A DNA stretch of 64,000 nt from contig NZ_JAGGLC010000003.1 in the NCBI RefSeq assembly GCF_017874235.1, positions 62,001-126,000 on the forward strand, given 5' to 3'. The stretch comes from Halolamina salifodinae (GTDB taxonomy: Archaea > Halobacteriota > Halobacteria > Halobacteriales > Haloferacaceae). This document shows, in pieces, positions 16,358 through 25,255 of the stretch. The position numbers and the translations under genes were made by a program. The first letter of the stretch is position 1. The number at the start of each line of letters is the position of its first letter. The notes below the pieces were generated by a model. The model made no database searches. It was given only the letters and a program-made list of their open reading frames with translations, and had not been told where the DNA came from.

Positions 16358-17596
16358 CTACCGCGAGTCGGCGAACCGCTCGCGAGCGAACTTCGCGAGC
16401 AGCGGCACGTCGGTCAGCCGCAGCAGCTTTCGCATCGCGCCGAGGTTGCCAGCGTTGACCTTCGCCAGCGTGTCCTCATCGGTCTCGTTCAGATCGGCCA
16501 TCAGCTTGTCGTACCGGGAGTTGGGCGCCAGATACAGCAGTTCCGTCATCAGCAGGCGCTCGCGGGCCCGCGGGGCGACCTCGCTGTGCCAGAGTTTGTT
16601 GTACACCGCCATCGCCGACGCCGAGGTGTCGGGGTCCTCGGGGGTGAGACAGCGGTCCGCGGTCGTCGCCGCCGCGCGGCCCGACTGCATCCCCTTGTGG
16701 ATCCCCTCGCCCCAGAGCGGGTCGATGGTGGGGACGGTGTCGCCGATGGCCATGAAGTTGTCAGTGCTGAGTTCGCCCGGCGTCTGGATGTGGGCCGAGC
16801 CACGGTGGACCTTCCCCGCCAGCCGTTCGGCGTTCTCGAAGCGCGGGTCCGAGTCGAGCCAGTACTGGAGGTAGTCGTCGATCCCCATCCCCTCTTTGGC
16901 GTGGCGCTGGTGGCTCTCGTTCTGGATGTAGCAGATCCCCACCTTCGCCTCGTCGCCGCCGGTGTGGAAGATCCACGAGTAGCCGCCGGGCGCGAGGTCG
17001 TGGTCGAGGCGGAGCATCATCGAGTCGGTCAGGTCGGCGTAGTCGGGGTGGTCGATCTCCACGCCTTCCATCTCGTACTCGACGCCGATGGCCTGCTTTT
17101 CGCGTTTGAGTTCGCTGACGCCCAGATCCTTCGCCAGCGGCGCCGCGGGGCCGGTGGCGTCGACGAGGATCTCGCCGTACACCTCCTCGTCGCCGTTGTA
17201 GCGCACGCCGACGGGCTTGCCGTCCTCGGTGATGGGTCGGGAGACGCGGGCATCGAACCAGACCTCGGCGCCCTTCTCGCGGGCGTCGGCGACGAGCCAC
17301 TGTTTGAACTCGGCGAACTCAAGGACGGCGCCGGGTTGGTTCTGGACGTAGTGGTCGCTGGGCGACTCGAGCACCACGTCGTCAGTGTAGTTCATCACCA
17401 CGTCGTCGGGGACGCCGAAGGCGGCCATCATCGACGGGAACGTGCCGGCGGTCGATTTGTTGCTCTGACGCGGGAACTCGTCCTCCGACTCCAGTTCGAG
17501 GAGGACGACGTCGTAGCCTCGCTGGGCGAGGTCACGGGCACACTGTGCGCCCGCAGGTCCCGCCCCCGCGACGACCACGTCAAAACGGTCGGACAT
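16358..17596 (-). CDS. Geranylgeranyl reductase family flavoprotein
   Basis: A 412-residue FAD protein. The N-terminal Rossmann motif VVVAGAGPAGAQCA (residues 7-20) binds FAD, and a second FAD contact, FMAIGDTVPTIDPLWGEGI, lies near 270-290. These features and length match archaeal geranylgeranyl reductases that saturate the isoprenoid chains of ether lipids, or related chlorophyll-type reductases. The start at 17596 is taken over an ATG two codons upstream. Whether it acts on lipids or on quinones is not resolved. Confidence 0.8.
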   Translation of the reverse strand: MSDRFDVVVAGAGPAGAQCARDLAQRGYDVVLLELESEDEFPRQSNKSTAGTFPSMMAAFGVPDDVVMNYTDDVVLESPSDHYVQNQPGAVLEFAEFKQWLVADAREKGAEVWFDARVSRPITEDGKPVGVRYNGDEEVYGEILVDATGPAAPLAKDLGVSELKREKQAIGVEYEMEGVEIDHPDYADLTDSMMLRLDHDLAPGGYSWIFHTGGDEAKVGICYIQNESHQRHAKEGMGIDDYLQYWLDSDPRFENAERLAGKVHRGSAHIQTPGELSTDNFMAIGDTVPTIDPLWGEGIHKGMQSGRAAATTADRCLTPEDPDTSASAMAVYNKLWHSEVAPRARERLLMTELLYLAPNSRYDKLMADLNETDEDTLAKVNAGNLGAMRKLLRLTDVPLLAKFARERFADSR

Positions 17597-17724
17597 GAAC
17601 ACACGAAGCGCGGTGTGCGTAATGAGTGTTGCTAACTCCGGAGTGGAGCCCGCGAGTCAGTGCCGCAGTCCGGGGATTTCCGTCGGATCGTGGGGGTCGG
17701 AACCCCCGCATCGACCGCCCCTGC

Positions 17725-19089
17725 TCAGAGTGCGTCGACGACGTTCAGGTAGCCCGATCCGTAGTACGCCTTCTCCTCCCCCTCGGGCAGTTCGGCGGCG
17801 CCTTCGAGCGCTGAACGGAGCTGATTCGCGCTGTAGCCAGGGTTCGCGCTCTTGACCAGTGCGGCGGCGCCGGCGACGTTGGGGGCAGCCATCGAGGTGC
17901 CGAGCGCGTAGAAGTACGCTCGATAGATTCCGGCGATGTCCGACTTGTTAGCCGGGTCGTCTTCGCCGTCGCCGTCCTCATCCACCGGGAGGAGGTCCCC
18001 ACCGGCGTTCACGAAGAACGACCCCGTGCTCAGCACGTAGTCGGCCGTCGACGACCCTTCGCCGAGGTTGCCACCCGGCGCCGCGAGATCGATCGCGTTC
18101 GTGCCGTAGTTGGTGTAGGAGGCGGGTGTCTCCGGGGGGGCATCGGCGCCGCGGCCGGGAACGAACCCCAGTGGCCCGGTCGCCGCGATGGACATCACGC
18201 CCGCGGCTTCGTTCGGGAGGCTGATGAGGCCGCTGTCGTGTTGGAGGTCCGCGCCGTCGTTGCCCGCCGAGACGACGAGCAGCGTCCCCTCCTTGCGTGC
18301 GTACGTCGTTGCCTTGTTGATGAACCCGCCGTAGAAGCTCCCCAGCCCCTGCCGAGAGATGGGGTAGGCGCCGATGGAGAGGTTCGCCACGTCACAGTCG
18401 GTGCGGACGGCCTCCATGATCGCCGCCACGAGGATCGAGAACGCGCCGTTCGTTCCCCCGAAGTCCGAGAACACCCGGAAGTCGACCAGTTCGGTTCCGG
18501 GTGCGGTGCCGGCGACGCCCTCGCTCCCGGCCGTCTCGGCGCCGACAATGCCGGCGACGTGGGTCCCGTGGTAGCCGCCACCCGGGACGCCTGCGGGGAG
18601 ATCGTCGCCAGTGAAGTTCCGTGAGAGGTCGGTGTTGACCTTGAGGTCCGGATGGCCGGCATCGACGCCCGAGTCGATGATCGCCACACGAGTGCCTTCA
18701 CCTTTCGTCGTCTCGTGGGCCGTGGAGATGTCGAGATCCTGCTTGTCCCACTGGAGGGGGTACAGTTCGTCGTCGTTCGCGTCGCCCTCGTACTCAGCCC
18801 TGTCGACCGGTTCAGAGAACTCCAGTTCGATGTCCGGCGCGAACGACTGCACGGCCGTCGACTGCTCGAGTTCTGACTCACTGCCCCGAACCACCGCGTA
18901 GCCGATCTCTGGGAGGTCGTACAGCACCTCCGCGTCGAGTGATTGCTTCCCGTTTCGCTTCACGATGAACCGCTCTGTCGACTCCGCGGCGACGACGCTG
19001 CTCCCGAACGCCGAGAGCCCCAGCGTCGCGGCGGAGAGTTTCGCGAACTGTCGCCGTCCGACTGCCGACTCCTGAGTTCCGTCTGTCAT
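17725..19089 (-). CDS. Tat-exported subtilisin-like serine protease
   Basis: A 454-residue S8 protease, halolysin-like. The N-terminus has a twin-arginine signal (RRQFAKLSAATLGLSAFG). A short propeptide-like I9 region follows. The triad is Asp139 in IIDSGVD, His174 in YHGTHVAG and Ser399 in GTSMAAP, with oxyanion Asn277 in SAGND. There is no C-terminal extension, unlike classical halolysins. It is predicted to be secreted and to fold under high salt before Tat export. Confidence 0.9.
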   Translation of the reverse strand: MTDGTQESAVGRRQFAKLSAATLGLSAFGSSVVAAESTERFIVKRNGKQSLDAEVLYDLPEIGYAVVRGSESELEQSTAVQSFAPDIELEFSEPVDRAEYEGDANDDELYPLQWDKQDLDISTAHETTKGEGTRVAIIDSGVDAGHPDLKVNTDLSRNFTGDDLPAGVPGGGYHGTHVAGIVGAETAGSEGVAGTAPGTELVDFRVFSDFGGTNGAFSILVAAIMEAVRTDCDVANLSIGAYPISRQGLGSFYGGFINKATTYARKEGTLLVVSAGNDGADLQHDSGLISLPNEAAGVMSIAATGPLGFVPGRGADAPPETPASYTNYGTNAIDLAAPGGNLGEGSSTADYVLSTGSFFVNAGGDLLPVDEDGDGEDDPANKSDIAGIYRAYFYALGTSMAAPNVAGAAALVKSANPGYSANQLRSALEGAAELPEGEEKAYYGSGYLNVVDAL

Positions 19090-19212
19090 AGCGAGTATCT
19101 CACACGATGTGAGCTACCGAGTGACAATCGGGGAGGCAGTTAAGCGTTAGTAAACGAAAAACAACGAAACGAACCGGGAAAGAAAGCGCCTATCGGTCGC
19201 GGCGCGGCGGCC

Positions 19213-20076
19213 TCAGTAGAACTCGCGGACCAGGTCCGTCGCGTCCTCGGGGGCGCCGTCCGGAATCTCGGTCATGTTCTCGGTGACGCCGTGGGACTCG
19301 TGGTAGGGGACGGAGTCCTCGTCCTGGTAGAGGATGCCCTGATACTCCGCGTCGGCGTCCATGATGCGGTCCTTGGCCTCGTCGAAGTCGTTCGGGTCGT
19401 GGTCGGTTTCGGCGAGGTCCGTGAGGTTGTCGCGGAAGTAGTCGTACGTGTCCGTGTCGTTGAACGTGACACACGGCGAGAACACGTTGACGAAGCCGAA
19501 CCCGTCGTGCTCGATGGCCTTCTGGACCAGTTCGGCGTGGCGCTGGGCGTCGGAGGCAAAGGACTGGGCGATGAACGTCCCGCCTGCCGAGAGCGCGAGC
19601 GCGAGGGGGTTGACCGGCGGCTGCTTCGGCCCTTCGGGCGTCGTCGCCGTCTCGAAGTCCTCGCGCGAGGTCGGCGAGGCCTGCCCCTTGGTGAGGCCGT
19701 AGATGCGGTTGTCCATCACGATGTAGGACATGTCCACGTTCCGGCGCACCGCGTGGATGAAGTGGCCCGAACCGATGGAGTAGCCGTCGCCGTCGCCACC
19801 CGCGACCATCACTTCGAGGTCGGGGTTGGCCATCTTCACGCCCGTGCCGACGGGCAGCGCCCGGCCGTGGACGCCGTGGAGCGCGTAGCTGTGCATGTAC
19901 GTCCCGATCTTGCCCGAACAGCCGATGCCGGCGACGACGAACGTGTTGTCGGGGTCGTTGCCCGTGTTCGCCAGCGCCTTCATCATGCCGTTCATCGTCC
20001 CGAAGTCGCCACAGCCGGGACACCAGGTGGGCTGCTTGTCAGATTTGAAGTCGATGAATCGAACGTCGCTGCTCAT
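19213..20076 (-). CDS. 2-oxoacid:ferredoxin oxidoreductase, beta subunit
   Basis: A 287-residue thiamine-diphosphate subunit. WCPGCGDFG near residue 18 and GGDGDGYSIGSGHF near 93-106 are the TPP/metal motifs. With the alpha subunit it oxidatively decarboxylates pyruvate or 2-oxoglutarate to the acyl-CoA and reduces ferredoxin, replacing the dehydrogenase complexes in haloarchaea. Its ATG overlaps the stop of the alpha gene (ATGA), so the two are translationally coupled. Por versus Kor specificity cannot be decided by eye. Confidence 0.9.
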   Translation of the reverse strand: MSSDVRFIDFKSDKQPTWCPGCGDFGTMNGMMKALANTGNDPDNTFVVAGIGCSGKIGTYMHSYALHGVHGRALPVGTGVKMANPDLEVMVAGGDGDGYSIGSGHFIHAVRRNVDMSYIVMDNRIYGLTKGQASPTSREDFETATTPEGPKQPPVNPLALALSAGGTFIAQSFASDAQRHAELVQKAIEHDGFGFVNVFSPCVTFNDTDTYDYFRDNLTDLAETDHDPNDFDEAKDRIMDADAEYQGILYQDEDSVPYHESHGVTENMTEIPDGAPEDATDLVREFY

Positions 20077-21824
20077 TGGAGCACCTCCGTGATCTCCGCG
20101 GCGAGTTCGTCCGCCTTGAACCCGACGCCGTTGTACTTGTTCACTCGATCCACGCGCTCGAGCGTGTCGTGCTCCAGCACGTCCGCGAACTGTCCGGTCG
20201 CGTTACACTCGACGACGACGACCTGTTCGGCCTGTTCGAACGCCTCCGAGAGGTCCGGCCGCGGGAACAGGTACGGCACCGAGAGGAACCGGAAGTCGGG
20301 GGCGTCCTCGCCCATCAGATCCATCGCCTCGCTGATGGTGCCCTCGTTCGAGCCCCACGAGACGACGAGGTTGTCGGCGTCGGGGTTGCCGAACTCGCGC
20401 GGGCTCCAGTCCTCACGCTCCTTTGCGGTCTCGACTTTCCGCTCGCGCTTGTGGACCTGTTCGACGCGGATCTCCGTGTCCTCGGTACGGCGCCCGAGTT
20501 CGTTGTGCTCGAGCCCCGTGGACATGTGCGCGCCGTCGGTCGTCCCCGGGAGTGCGCGCGGGCTGACGCCGTCCTCGGTGGCGGCGTGGGCGCGGAAGTG
20601 GCCCTCGTCGTCGAGCCACTCGTCGACCTCGTCCTCGTCGACGATCTTCCCGCGGTCGATATCGACCTCGTCCATGTCGAAGGCCTCGGGCGGGAACGTC
20701 TGCTCGGTGACCGCCATCTCGAGGTCCGAGACCAGGTAGACGGGCGTCTGGTACTTCTCGGCGTAGTTGAACGCCTCGACGGTCTTCCAGAAACACTCCG
20801 CGATGGTGGTCGGCGCGATCACGAACCGCGGGATCTCGCCGTGGCCGCCGAACAGCGTCATGTTGAGGTCCCCCTGCTCCTGCTTGGTCGGCATCCCCGT
20901 CGAGGGACCCGAGCGCATCACGTCACAGATGACCAGCGGCGTCTCGCTTTGGGCCACGAGGCCGAACGTCTCGGCCATCAGGTCGATCCCGGGGCCGGAG
21001 GTGGCGGTCATCGACCGTGCGCCAGCGCGGGCCGCACCCAGCGCCATGTTGATCGCCGAGAGTTCGTCCTCGGCCTGCACGACGTGGCCCCCGTAGCGTT
21101 CGAGGCGGCCGGTGAGATACTCCATCACGTCGGTCGCCGGGGTGATGGGGTAGCCCGAGTAGAACCGACAGCCGGCGGCGATGGCGCCCATCCCGATGGC
21201 CTCGTCGCCGTTGATCAGGACGTAGTTCTCGTCGGTGGTTTCGAGTTCGTACTCGAACTCCGTGGTCTCGGCCTCGTAGCTCTCGCGAACGAACTCGGCG
21301 CCGAGATCCGCGGCGGTTTTGTTGTTTTCGACAATCGACTCGCCCTTGTCGCTGAAGCGCTTCTCCAGCGAGGAGCCCAGATGCTCGATGGGGAAGTCGG
21401 TGACCTCGCAGGCGGCCCCCAGCGCGACGATGTTGCGCATGATGGCGCCGCCGGCGTCCTCCGCCAGCGACTTGAGGGGGACGTCCATCCCGACCATCCC
21501 GTCGGGAATCTCGAGGTCCTGCATCGATGTCCGCTCGCCGTCGTAGATGATCACCGACCCCTCGTGGAGTTCGTCGATGTTCTCGTCGACGGTGCGCTGG
21601 GTCAGCGCGATCAGGACGTCGAGACGGTCGACCGTACTCTCGACCGGGTCAATGGCGGTCCGCACTTTGTACGCCGTGTACCCGCCGCGGATACGTGAGG
21701 CGAAGTCCTTTGACGTGAACACGTGCCGACCAGCCCGGGAGAGTGCTCTCGCAAAGATCTTCCCGGTCGAGTTGATGCCATCGCCGGCCTCGCCGCCGAT
21801 GGCCCAGTTGAAGTCCGCGGGCAT
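20073..21824 (-). CDS. 2-oxoacid:ferredoxin oxidoreductase, alpha subunit
   Basis: A 583-residue fusion of the gamma-type domain (residues 1-190, starting NWAIGGEAGDGIN) and the alpha pyrimidine-binding domain (about 200-580), as in the two-subunit haloarchaeal enzymes. The internal GCRFYSGYPITPATDVMEYL region is the alpha-domain signature. The start at 21824 is preferred because the upstream 18 codons do not match the family. A TATA-like block lies about 29 nt upstream. Co-operonic with the beta subunit. Confidence 0.9.
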   Translation of the reverse strand: MPADFNWAIGGEAGDGINSTGKIFARALSRAGRHVFTSKDFASRIRGGYTAYKVRTAIDPVESTVDRLDVLIALTQRTVDENIDELHEGSVIIYDGERTSMQDLEIPDGMVGMDVPLKSLAEDAGGAIMRNIVALGAACEVTDFPIEHLGSSLEKRFSDKGESIVENNKTAADLGAEFVRESYEAETTEFEYELETTDENYVLINGDEAIGMGAIAAGCRFYSGYPITPATDVMEYLTGRLERYGGHVVQAEDELSAINMALGAARAGARSMTATSGPGIDLMAETFGLVAQSETPLVICDVMRSGPSTGMPTKQEQGDLNMTLFGGHGEIPRFVIAPTTIAECFWKTVEAFNYAEKYQTPVYLVSDLEMAVTEQTFPPEAFDMDEVDIDRGKIVDEDEVDEWLDDEGHFRAHAATEDGVSPRALPGTTDGAHMSTGLEHNELGRRTEDTEIRVEQVHKRERKVETAKEREDWSPREFGNPDADNLVVSWGSNEGTISEAMDLMGEDAPDFRFLSVPYLFPRPDLSEAFEQAEQVVVVECNATGQFADVLEHDTLERVDRVNKYNGVGFKADELAAEITEVLQ

Positions 21825-21977
21825 GCTGCGATTGATTTCCCGCGGCCAGTCCAAAAGCCTTCTGAAGCGTGTCACCACCCATCAGGTTTTGGCCGGTTCC
21901 TCCGGGGGAGAACCGACCGTTCGTGGCACCGTCGCCGGAGACGCAAACGGCTTGAGTCCCCCCGGCGAAGCCGCAGT

Positions 21978-22634
21978 ATGGACGCTACCGACGTCGCGGT
22001 CGTCGACCGAGGATCGGTCGGGCCGGACACGTTCACGCTCACGTTCGATACGCCCGCGGCGTTCGAGGGACGCGCCGGCCAGTTCGTCCGCCTCTCGGCG
22101 GAGGTCGACGGCGAGAGCCACGCTCGCTTCTACACGCTCTCCTCGCCCGACACCGAGGACACCTTCGAGGTTACCGCCGAGGTCCACGAGGAGGGTGGCC
22201 CCTTCAGCGCCTACCTCGCGGATCTCTCAGTGGGCGACGAACTCACGATGGCCGGCCCCTACGGCGAGGACTACTACGAGGGCGAGGACCGCGCGGTCGT
22301 GCTCGCGGGCGGACCGGGCATCGGCGCCGCCGTCGCCATCGCGGAGGCAGCCAAGGCAAACGACGCCGAGGCCGCGGTGGTCTACAGCTACGACGGGGAG
22401 CCGGCTCACACCGCGCGCCTCGACACGCTCGAGGCCGCCGGCGCCGACGTGGCGCTGCTGGGCGACGACGCCGACGCTGACGCGTTCCACGCCGCCGTCG
22501 ACGACGTGCTCACCGGCGCCGAGGCTGAGGGCGTCTTCGTCTACGGCTTTGCGGACTTCGTAGATCTGGCTACCGAGGCTATCGAGGCCGCTGGCGGCGA
22601 CGTGGATGGGGCGAAAGTCGAGAGTTTTGGGTAA
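21978..22634 (+). CDS. FAD-dependent ferredoxin-reductase-like oxidoreductase
   Basis: A 218-residue protein of the ferredoxin-NADP reductase superfamily. RFYTLSSPD (about 55-63) contacts FAD and VVLAGGPGIGAAVAIAEA (about 110-127) is the nucleotide-binding loop. It lacks an iron-sulfur domain. It is divergent from the 2-oxoacid:ferredoxin oxidoreductase genes, so a link to ferredoxin reoxidation is attractive but inferred. Confidence 0.8.
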   Translation: MDATDVAVVDRGSVGPDTFTLTFDTPAAFEGRAGQFVRLSAEVDGESHARFYTLSSPDTEDTFEVTAEVHEEGGPFSAYLADLSVGDELTMAGPYGEDYYEGEDRAVVLAGGPGIGAAVAIAEAAKANDAEAAVVYSYDGEPAHTARLDTLEAAGADVALLGDDADADAFHAAVDDVLTGAEAEGVFVYGFADFVDLATEAIEAAGGDVDGAKVESFG

Positions 22635-22919
22635 GCCAGCGACGGCTCGTGACCTGCCGCCGGCTCCATCCGGCGGCTACGGAGACTGTGCCGTCGCTGT
22701 GTAACACCAGCCACGGCGCGTGACCTGCCGCCGGCTCCGTCCGGCGGCTACGGAGACTGTGCCGTCGCTGTGTAACACCAGCCACGGCTCGTGACCTGCC
22801 GCCGGCTCCGTCCGGCGGCTACGGAGACTGTGCCGTCGCTGTGTAACACCAGCCACGGCGCGTGACCAGCGAGCGGCTGCTGTCGCTCGCTCGGAAGCCA
22901 TGCCGTGGCTGTGTAGAGC
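22635..22919. repeat. 71-bp tandem hairpin repeats
   Basis: Three nearly identical units with an exact 71-base period, then a fourth with a divergent centre but the same ends. Each has an outer pair (CAGCGACGGC / GCCGTCGCTG type) and an inner pair (GCCGCCGG / CCGGCGGC), so each can fold into a cruciform or hairpin. It fills the gap between the FNR-like gene and the halocyanin gene. Related copies lie at 13336 and 26349. Confidence 0.9.
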
Positions 22920-22987
22920 CATCCCCACCGGACTGAGTTCGGAACCGAACCAAAGTATTCACTATCGGGCGTCTACAAGCCGGGTGT

Positions 22988-23566
22988 ATGGAGAACGACG
23001 ACGCCCTTTCTCGCCGCTCGTTCCTGCGTGTCGGCACCGCTGGCGCCGCCGCGACGACGGCGGTCGGGACCGCCGCGGCACAGGAAGGTACCGAGACCGG
23101 AACCGACAGCGCCGGGAGCGGCCCGACCGAAACGGTGACCGTCGGGCCGGGCGGGAGTCTGGTGTTCGAGCCCGACGATCTCACCATCGAGACGGGGACG
23201 ACGGTGAACTTCGTCTGGGACAGCAACATGCACAACGTCGTGCCTCGGAGCCAGCCGGAGGACGCAAACTGGGAAGGTGAGGGCGAACCGGGCACGACGT
23301 TCGACGCCGGCCACGAGTACTCCCACACGTTCGAGGTGCCCGGCACCTACGACTACGTCTGTACGCCCCACGAGTCCGCGGGGATGACTGGCAGTATCGA
23401 GGTCGTGGAAGAGCTGTCGACGCCCGAGCCCACCGGCCCGGCGGTGCCCGACAGCGCGAAGACCCTCGGCGTCGGTGCCGCGTTCGCGATGGTCGCGACG
23501 CTGCTGATCGCCTTCTTCTTCCTGAAGTTCGGCGGCGACAGCCCCGGTCACGAGACCGAGGAGTAG
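22988..23566 (+). CDS. Halocyanin-like blue copper protein
   Basis: A 192-residue type-1 copper electron carrier. The Tat signal is RRSFLRVGTAG, followed by a Gly/Thr linker and a plastocyanin domain (about 50-140) with ligands His in NMHNVV and Cys, His, Met in YVCTPHESAGM. Unlike lipoprotein halocyanins, it ends in a C-terminal membrane helix (about 160-178). It probably shuttles electrons on the outer membrane face. Confidence 0.9.
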   Translation: MENDDALSRRSFLRVGTAGAAATTAVGTAAAQEGTETGTDSAGSGPTETVTVGPGGSLVFEPDDLTIETGTTVNFVWDSNMHNVVPRSQPEDANWEGEGEPGTTFDAGHEYSHTFEVPGTYDYVCTPHESAGMTGSIEVVEELSTPEPTGPAVPDSAKTLGVGAAFAMVATLLIAFFFLKFGGDSPGHETEE

Positions 23567-23567
23567 C

Positions 23568-24623
23568 TCAGAGCAGTCCGCCGCCCCGGATCTCCTTGTA
23601 GCAGTCCAGATACGTCTCGAGCACCGCGCGGTGGTCGTACGCGTCGAAGGAGTCGTCGTACTCGCGGTGCGGGACGTTCCTGGCTTGGGTGATCGCGTCG
23701 GCCATCTCCTCCGGGCTGGTGACCCGGCGCCCGCGGTCGACGCCCTCGACCAGTTCGTGCGCGCTCGAGTTCGCCTGATACTCGACGACGCTGAGACAGC
23801 CACACGCGAGCGCGCGGAGCAGTTCGGTGGCGAACGGCTCGACGCTCGCGGTCTGGGCGAACACGTGTGCCCCTTTGTAGATGCTGACGCGCTCGGGCTC
23901 GGAAAGCGCGCCGGTGAAGGTGATCCGGTCGTCGATGCGGAGGTCCTGGGCAGCCGTCTCGACTGCCTCACGCTCGGGGCCGTCGCCGACGATGGCCGCT
24001 GACCAGTCACGCTGCCGGCGTTCGGCCAGCGCGAGCAGCAGCGTGCCGACGTTGGCGTGTTCGTCCAGCCGGCGGGTGTACACCACGTCGAAGCGGTCGT
24101 CGACCGGCGCCTCCCGGATCATCTCCACGTCGATGCTCTCGGGGATCACCCGGACAGAGCCCTCGTCGGCGCCGCACTCGCGAACGCGCGTGCGGATCAA
24201 CTCCGAGGGCGTCGTCACGAGGTCGGCGCCGGCCGCGGCCCGGGCCTCGCTCCCCGGCTCGCCCGCGCCGTCGCCGAACCAGTCGACGAGTACGGGCGTC
24301 CGGAGCACGGTCCCGGCCTTCTCGGCGACGGCGACGTGCCGCGGGATCGAGTCGACCGCGTGGATCACGTCGGCGCCCGTGCGCCAGAGCGCGGCCGGGA
24401 GCTTCACACTGAACGCCCCCGCGGCGGGCTCACGGGTCACGCGCCGGTACTCGATCCCCTCGTGTTCGAACGTGGGAACGGCGTCGCCGCCCCACCACTG
24501 CGCGCAGAGATAGGTTACGTCGTGGCCCCGTTCGGCCAGCAGTCGGGCAGTTCGACGCGCTCGCTCCAACCCCCGCCGGTCGCCGTGGTGGGCGGTCCCC
24601 ATGGAGACGAACGCGATGTGCAC
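23568..24623 (-). CDS. GT4-type glycosyltransferase
   Basis: A 351-residue GT-B fold enzyme. The N-terminal Rossmann domain starts MHIAFVSMGTAHHG, and the donor-binding C-terminal domain has the EPFATELLRALACG motif typical of family 4. It transfers a sugar from a nucleotide donor; substrate unknown. Convergent with the halocyanin gene with one base between stops. It stands alone, not in a glycan cluster. Confidence 0.85.
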   Translation of the reverse strand: MHIAFVSMGTAHHGDRRGLERARRTARLLAERGHDVTYLCAQWWGGDAVPTFEHEGIEYRRVTREPAAGAFSVKLPAALWRTGADVIHAVDSIPRHVAVAEKAGTVLRTPVLVDWFGDGAGEPGSEARAAAGADLVTTPSELIRTRVRECGADEGSVRVIPESIDVEMIREAPVDDRFDVVYTRRLDEHANVGTLLLALAERRQRDWSAAIVGDGPEREAVETAAQDLRIDDRITFTGALSEPERVSIYKGAHVFAQTASVEPFATELLRALACGCLSVVEYQANSSAHELVEGVDRGRRVTSPEEMADAITQARNVPHREYDDSFDAYDHRAVLETYLDCYKEIRGGGLL

Positions 24624-24728
24624 GAACTGAAGTTGCTCCCTGCGGGGTAAAAACTGCCCCGACTCAGTCCGCTCGCCCGGTCGTTCGCGACCGGTACCTA
24701 AGTAAGGGACGAGCGGCTACAGCCGACA

Positions 24729-24845
24729 ATGGCAGACTCTCCCACCGAAGAAGATCAACGGTACGCCAAGCAACTGTTCGCCCTCATCGTGTTCTGGCTC
24801 GTGCTGGTGCTGGGTGCCGGCGTACTGATGGTCTATTTCCTGTAG
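24729..24845 (+). CDS. 38-residue single-helix membrane protein
   Basis: A short ORF with a charged N-terminus (MADSPTEEDQRYAKQ) and one strongly hydrophobic helix to the end. A TATA-like CCTAAGTAAG lies about 30 nt before the ATG. Codon use and the sharp amphiphilic layout suggest a real small protein. Function unknown. Confidence 0.55.
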   Translation: MADSPTEEDQRYAKQLFALIVFWLVLVLGAGVLMVYFL

Positions 24846-24861
24846 AAATGGCCCGTGGCGG

Positions 24862-25125
24862 CTACAGCATCCCTTCCGCTTCGAGCCCCGCCATCACGTC
24901 GTCGGCCAGCGACTCCACGTCGCTGTAGGGGAACTCCTGCTGCCCGCCGAGCTTCGCCGCGAGCTCCATCGCGGTAAAGGAGACGTCGCCGGCCTCGAAA
25001 CGCGTGCTCGGCCCCTCGGGGAGCGCGGGCACGAGATCCATCTGGCTGTCGACCGGGAAGTCGGCGCCGTCGAACGCTTCGGTAAGCTGTGCGCGGAGTT
25101 CGCGTTTGGTTTCGTCGGTAGCCAT
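24862..25125 (-). CDS. MTH865-family small protein
   Basis: An 87-residue acidic protein resembling the MTH865 family (a small EF-hand-like helical fold of unknown role). The pattern FPVDSQMDLVPALPEGPSTRFEAGD and the FPYSD.ESLADDV stretch support this. The start at 25125 is preferred; the upstream 44 codons are shadow sequence across a promoter region. Confidence 0.75.
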   Translation of the reverse strand: MATDETKRELRAQLTEAFDGADFPVDSQMDLVPALPEGPSTRFEAGDVSFTAMELAAKLGGQQEFPYSDVESLADDVMAGLEAEGML

Positions 25126-25255
25126 ACCCCCCAATGTCGCCGAACGCCGGATAAGCGTTTCCGAAACGGGGCAGAACCGGCCGGCGGTTCCCCGAGAACC
25201 CCGACCAGTTGACCGGAACCGCCCCGCTTTAGACGATAGGTGCGGAGCTACGGCC

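Noticed and set aside
20076..21698. 540-codon plus-strand ORF opposite the oxidoreductase alpha gene
   Set aside because: Shadow of a recognised enzyme gene; such long antisense frames are normal at this GC content.
22635..22919. CRISPR array
   Set aside because: The 71-bp units are contiguous without unique spacers and are internally palindromic, so they are tandem hairpins.
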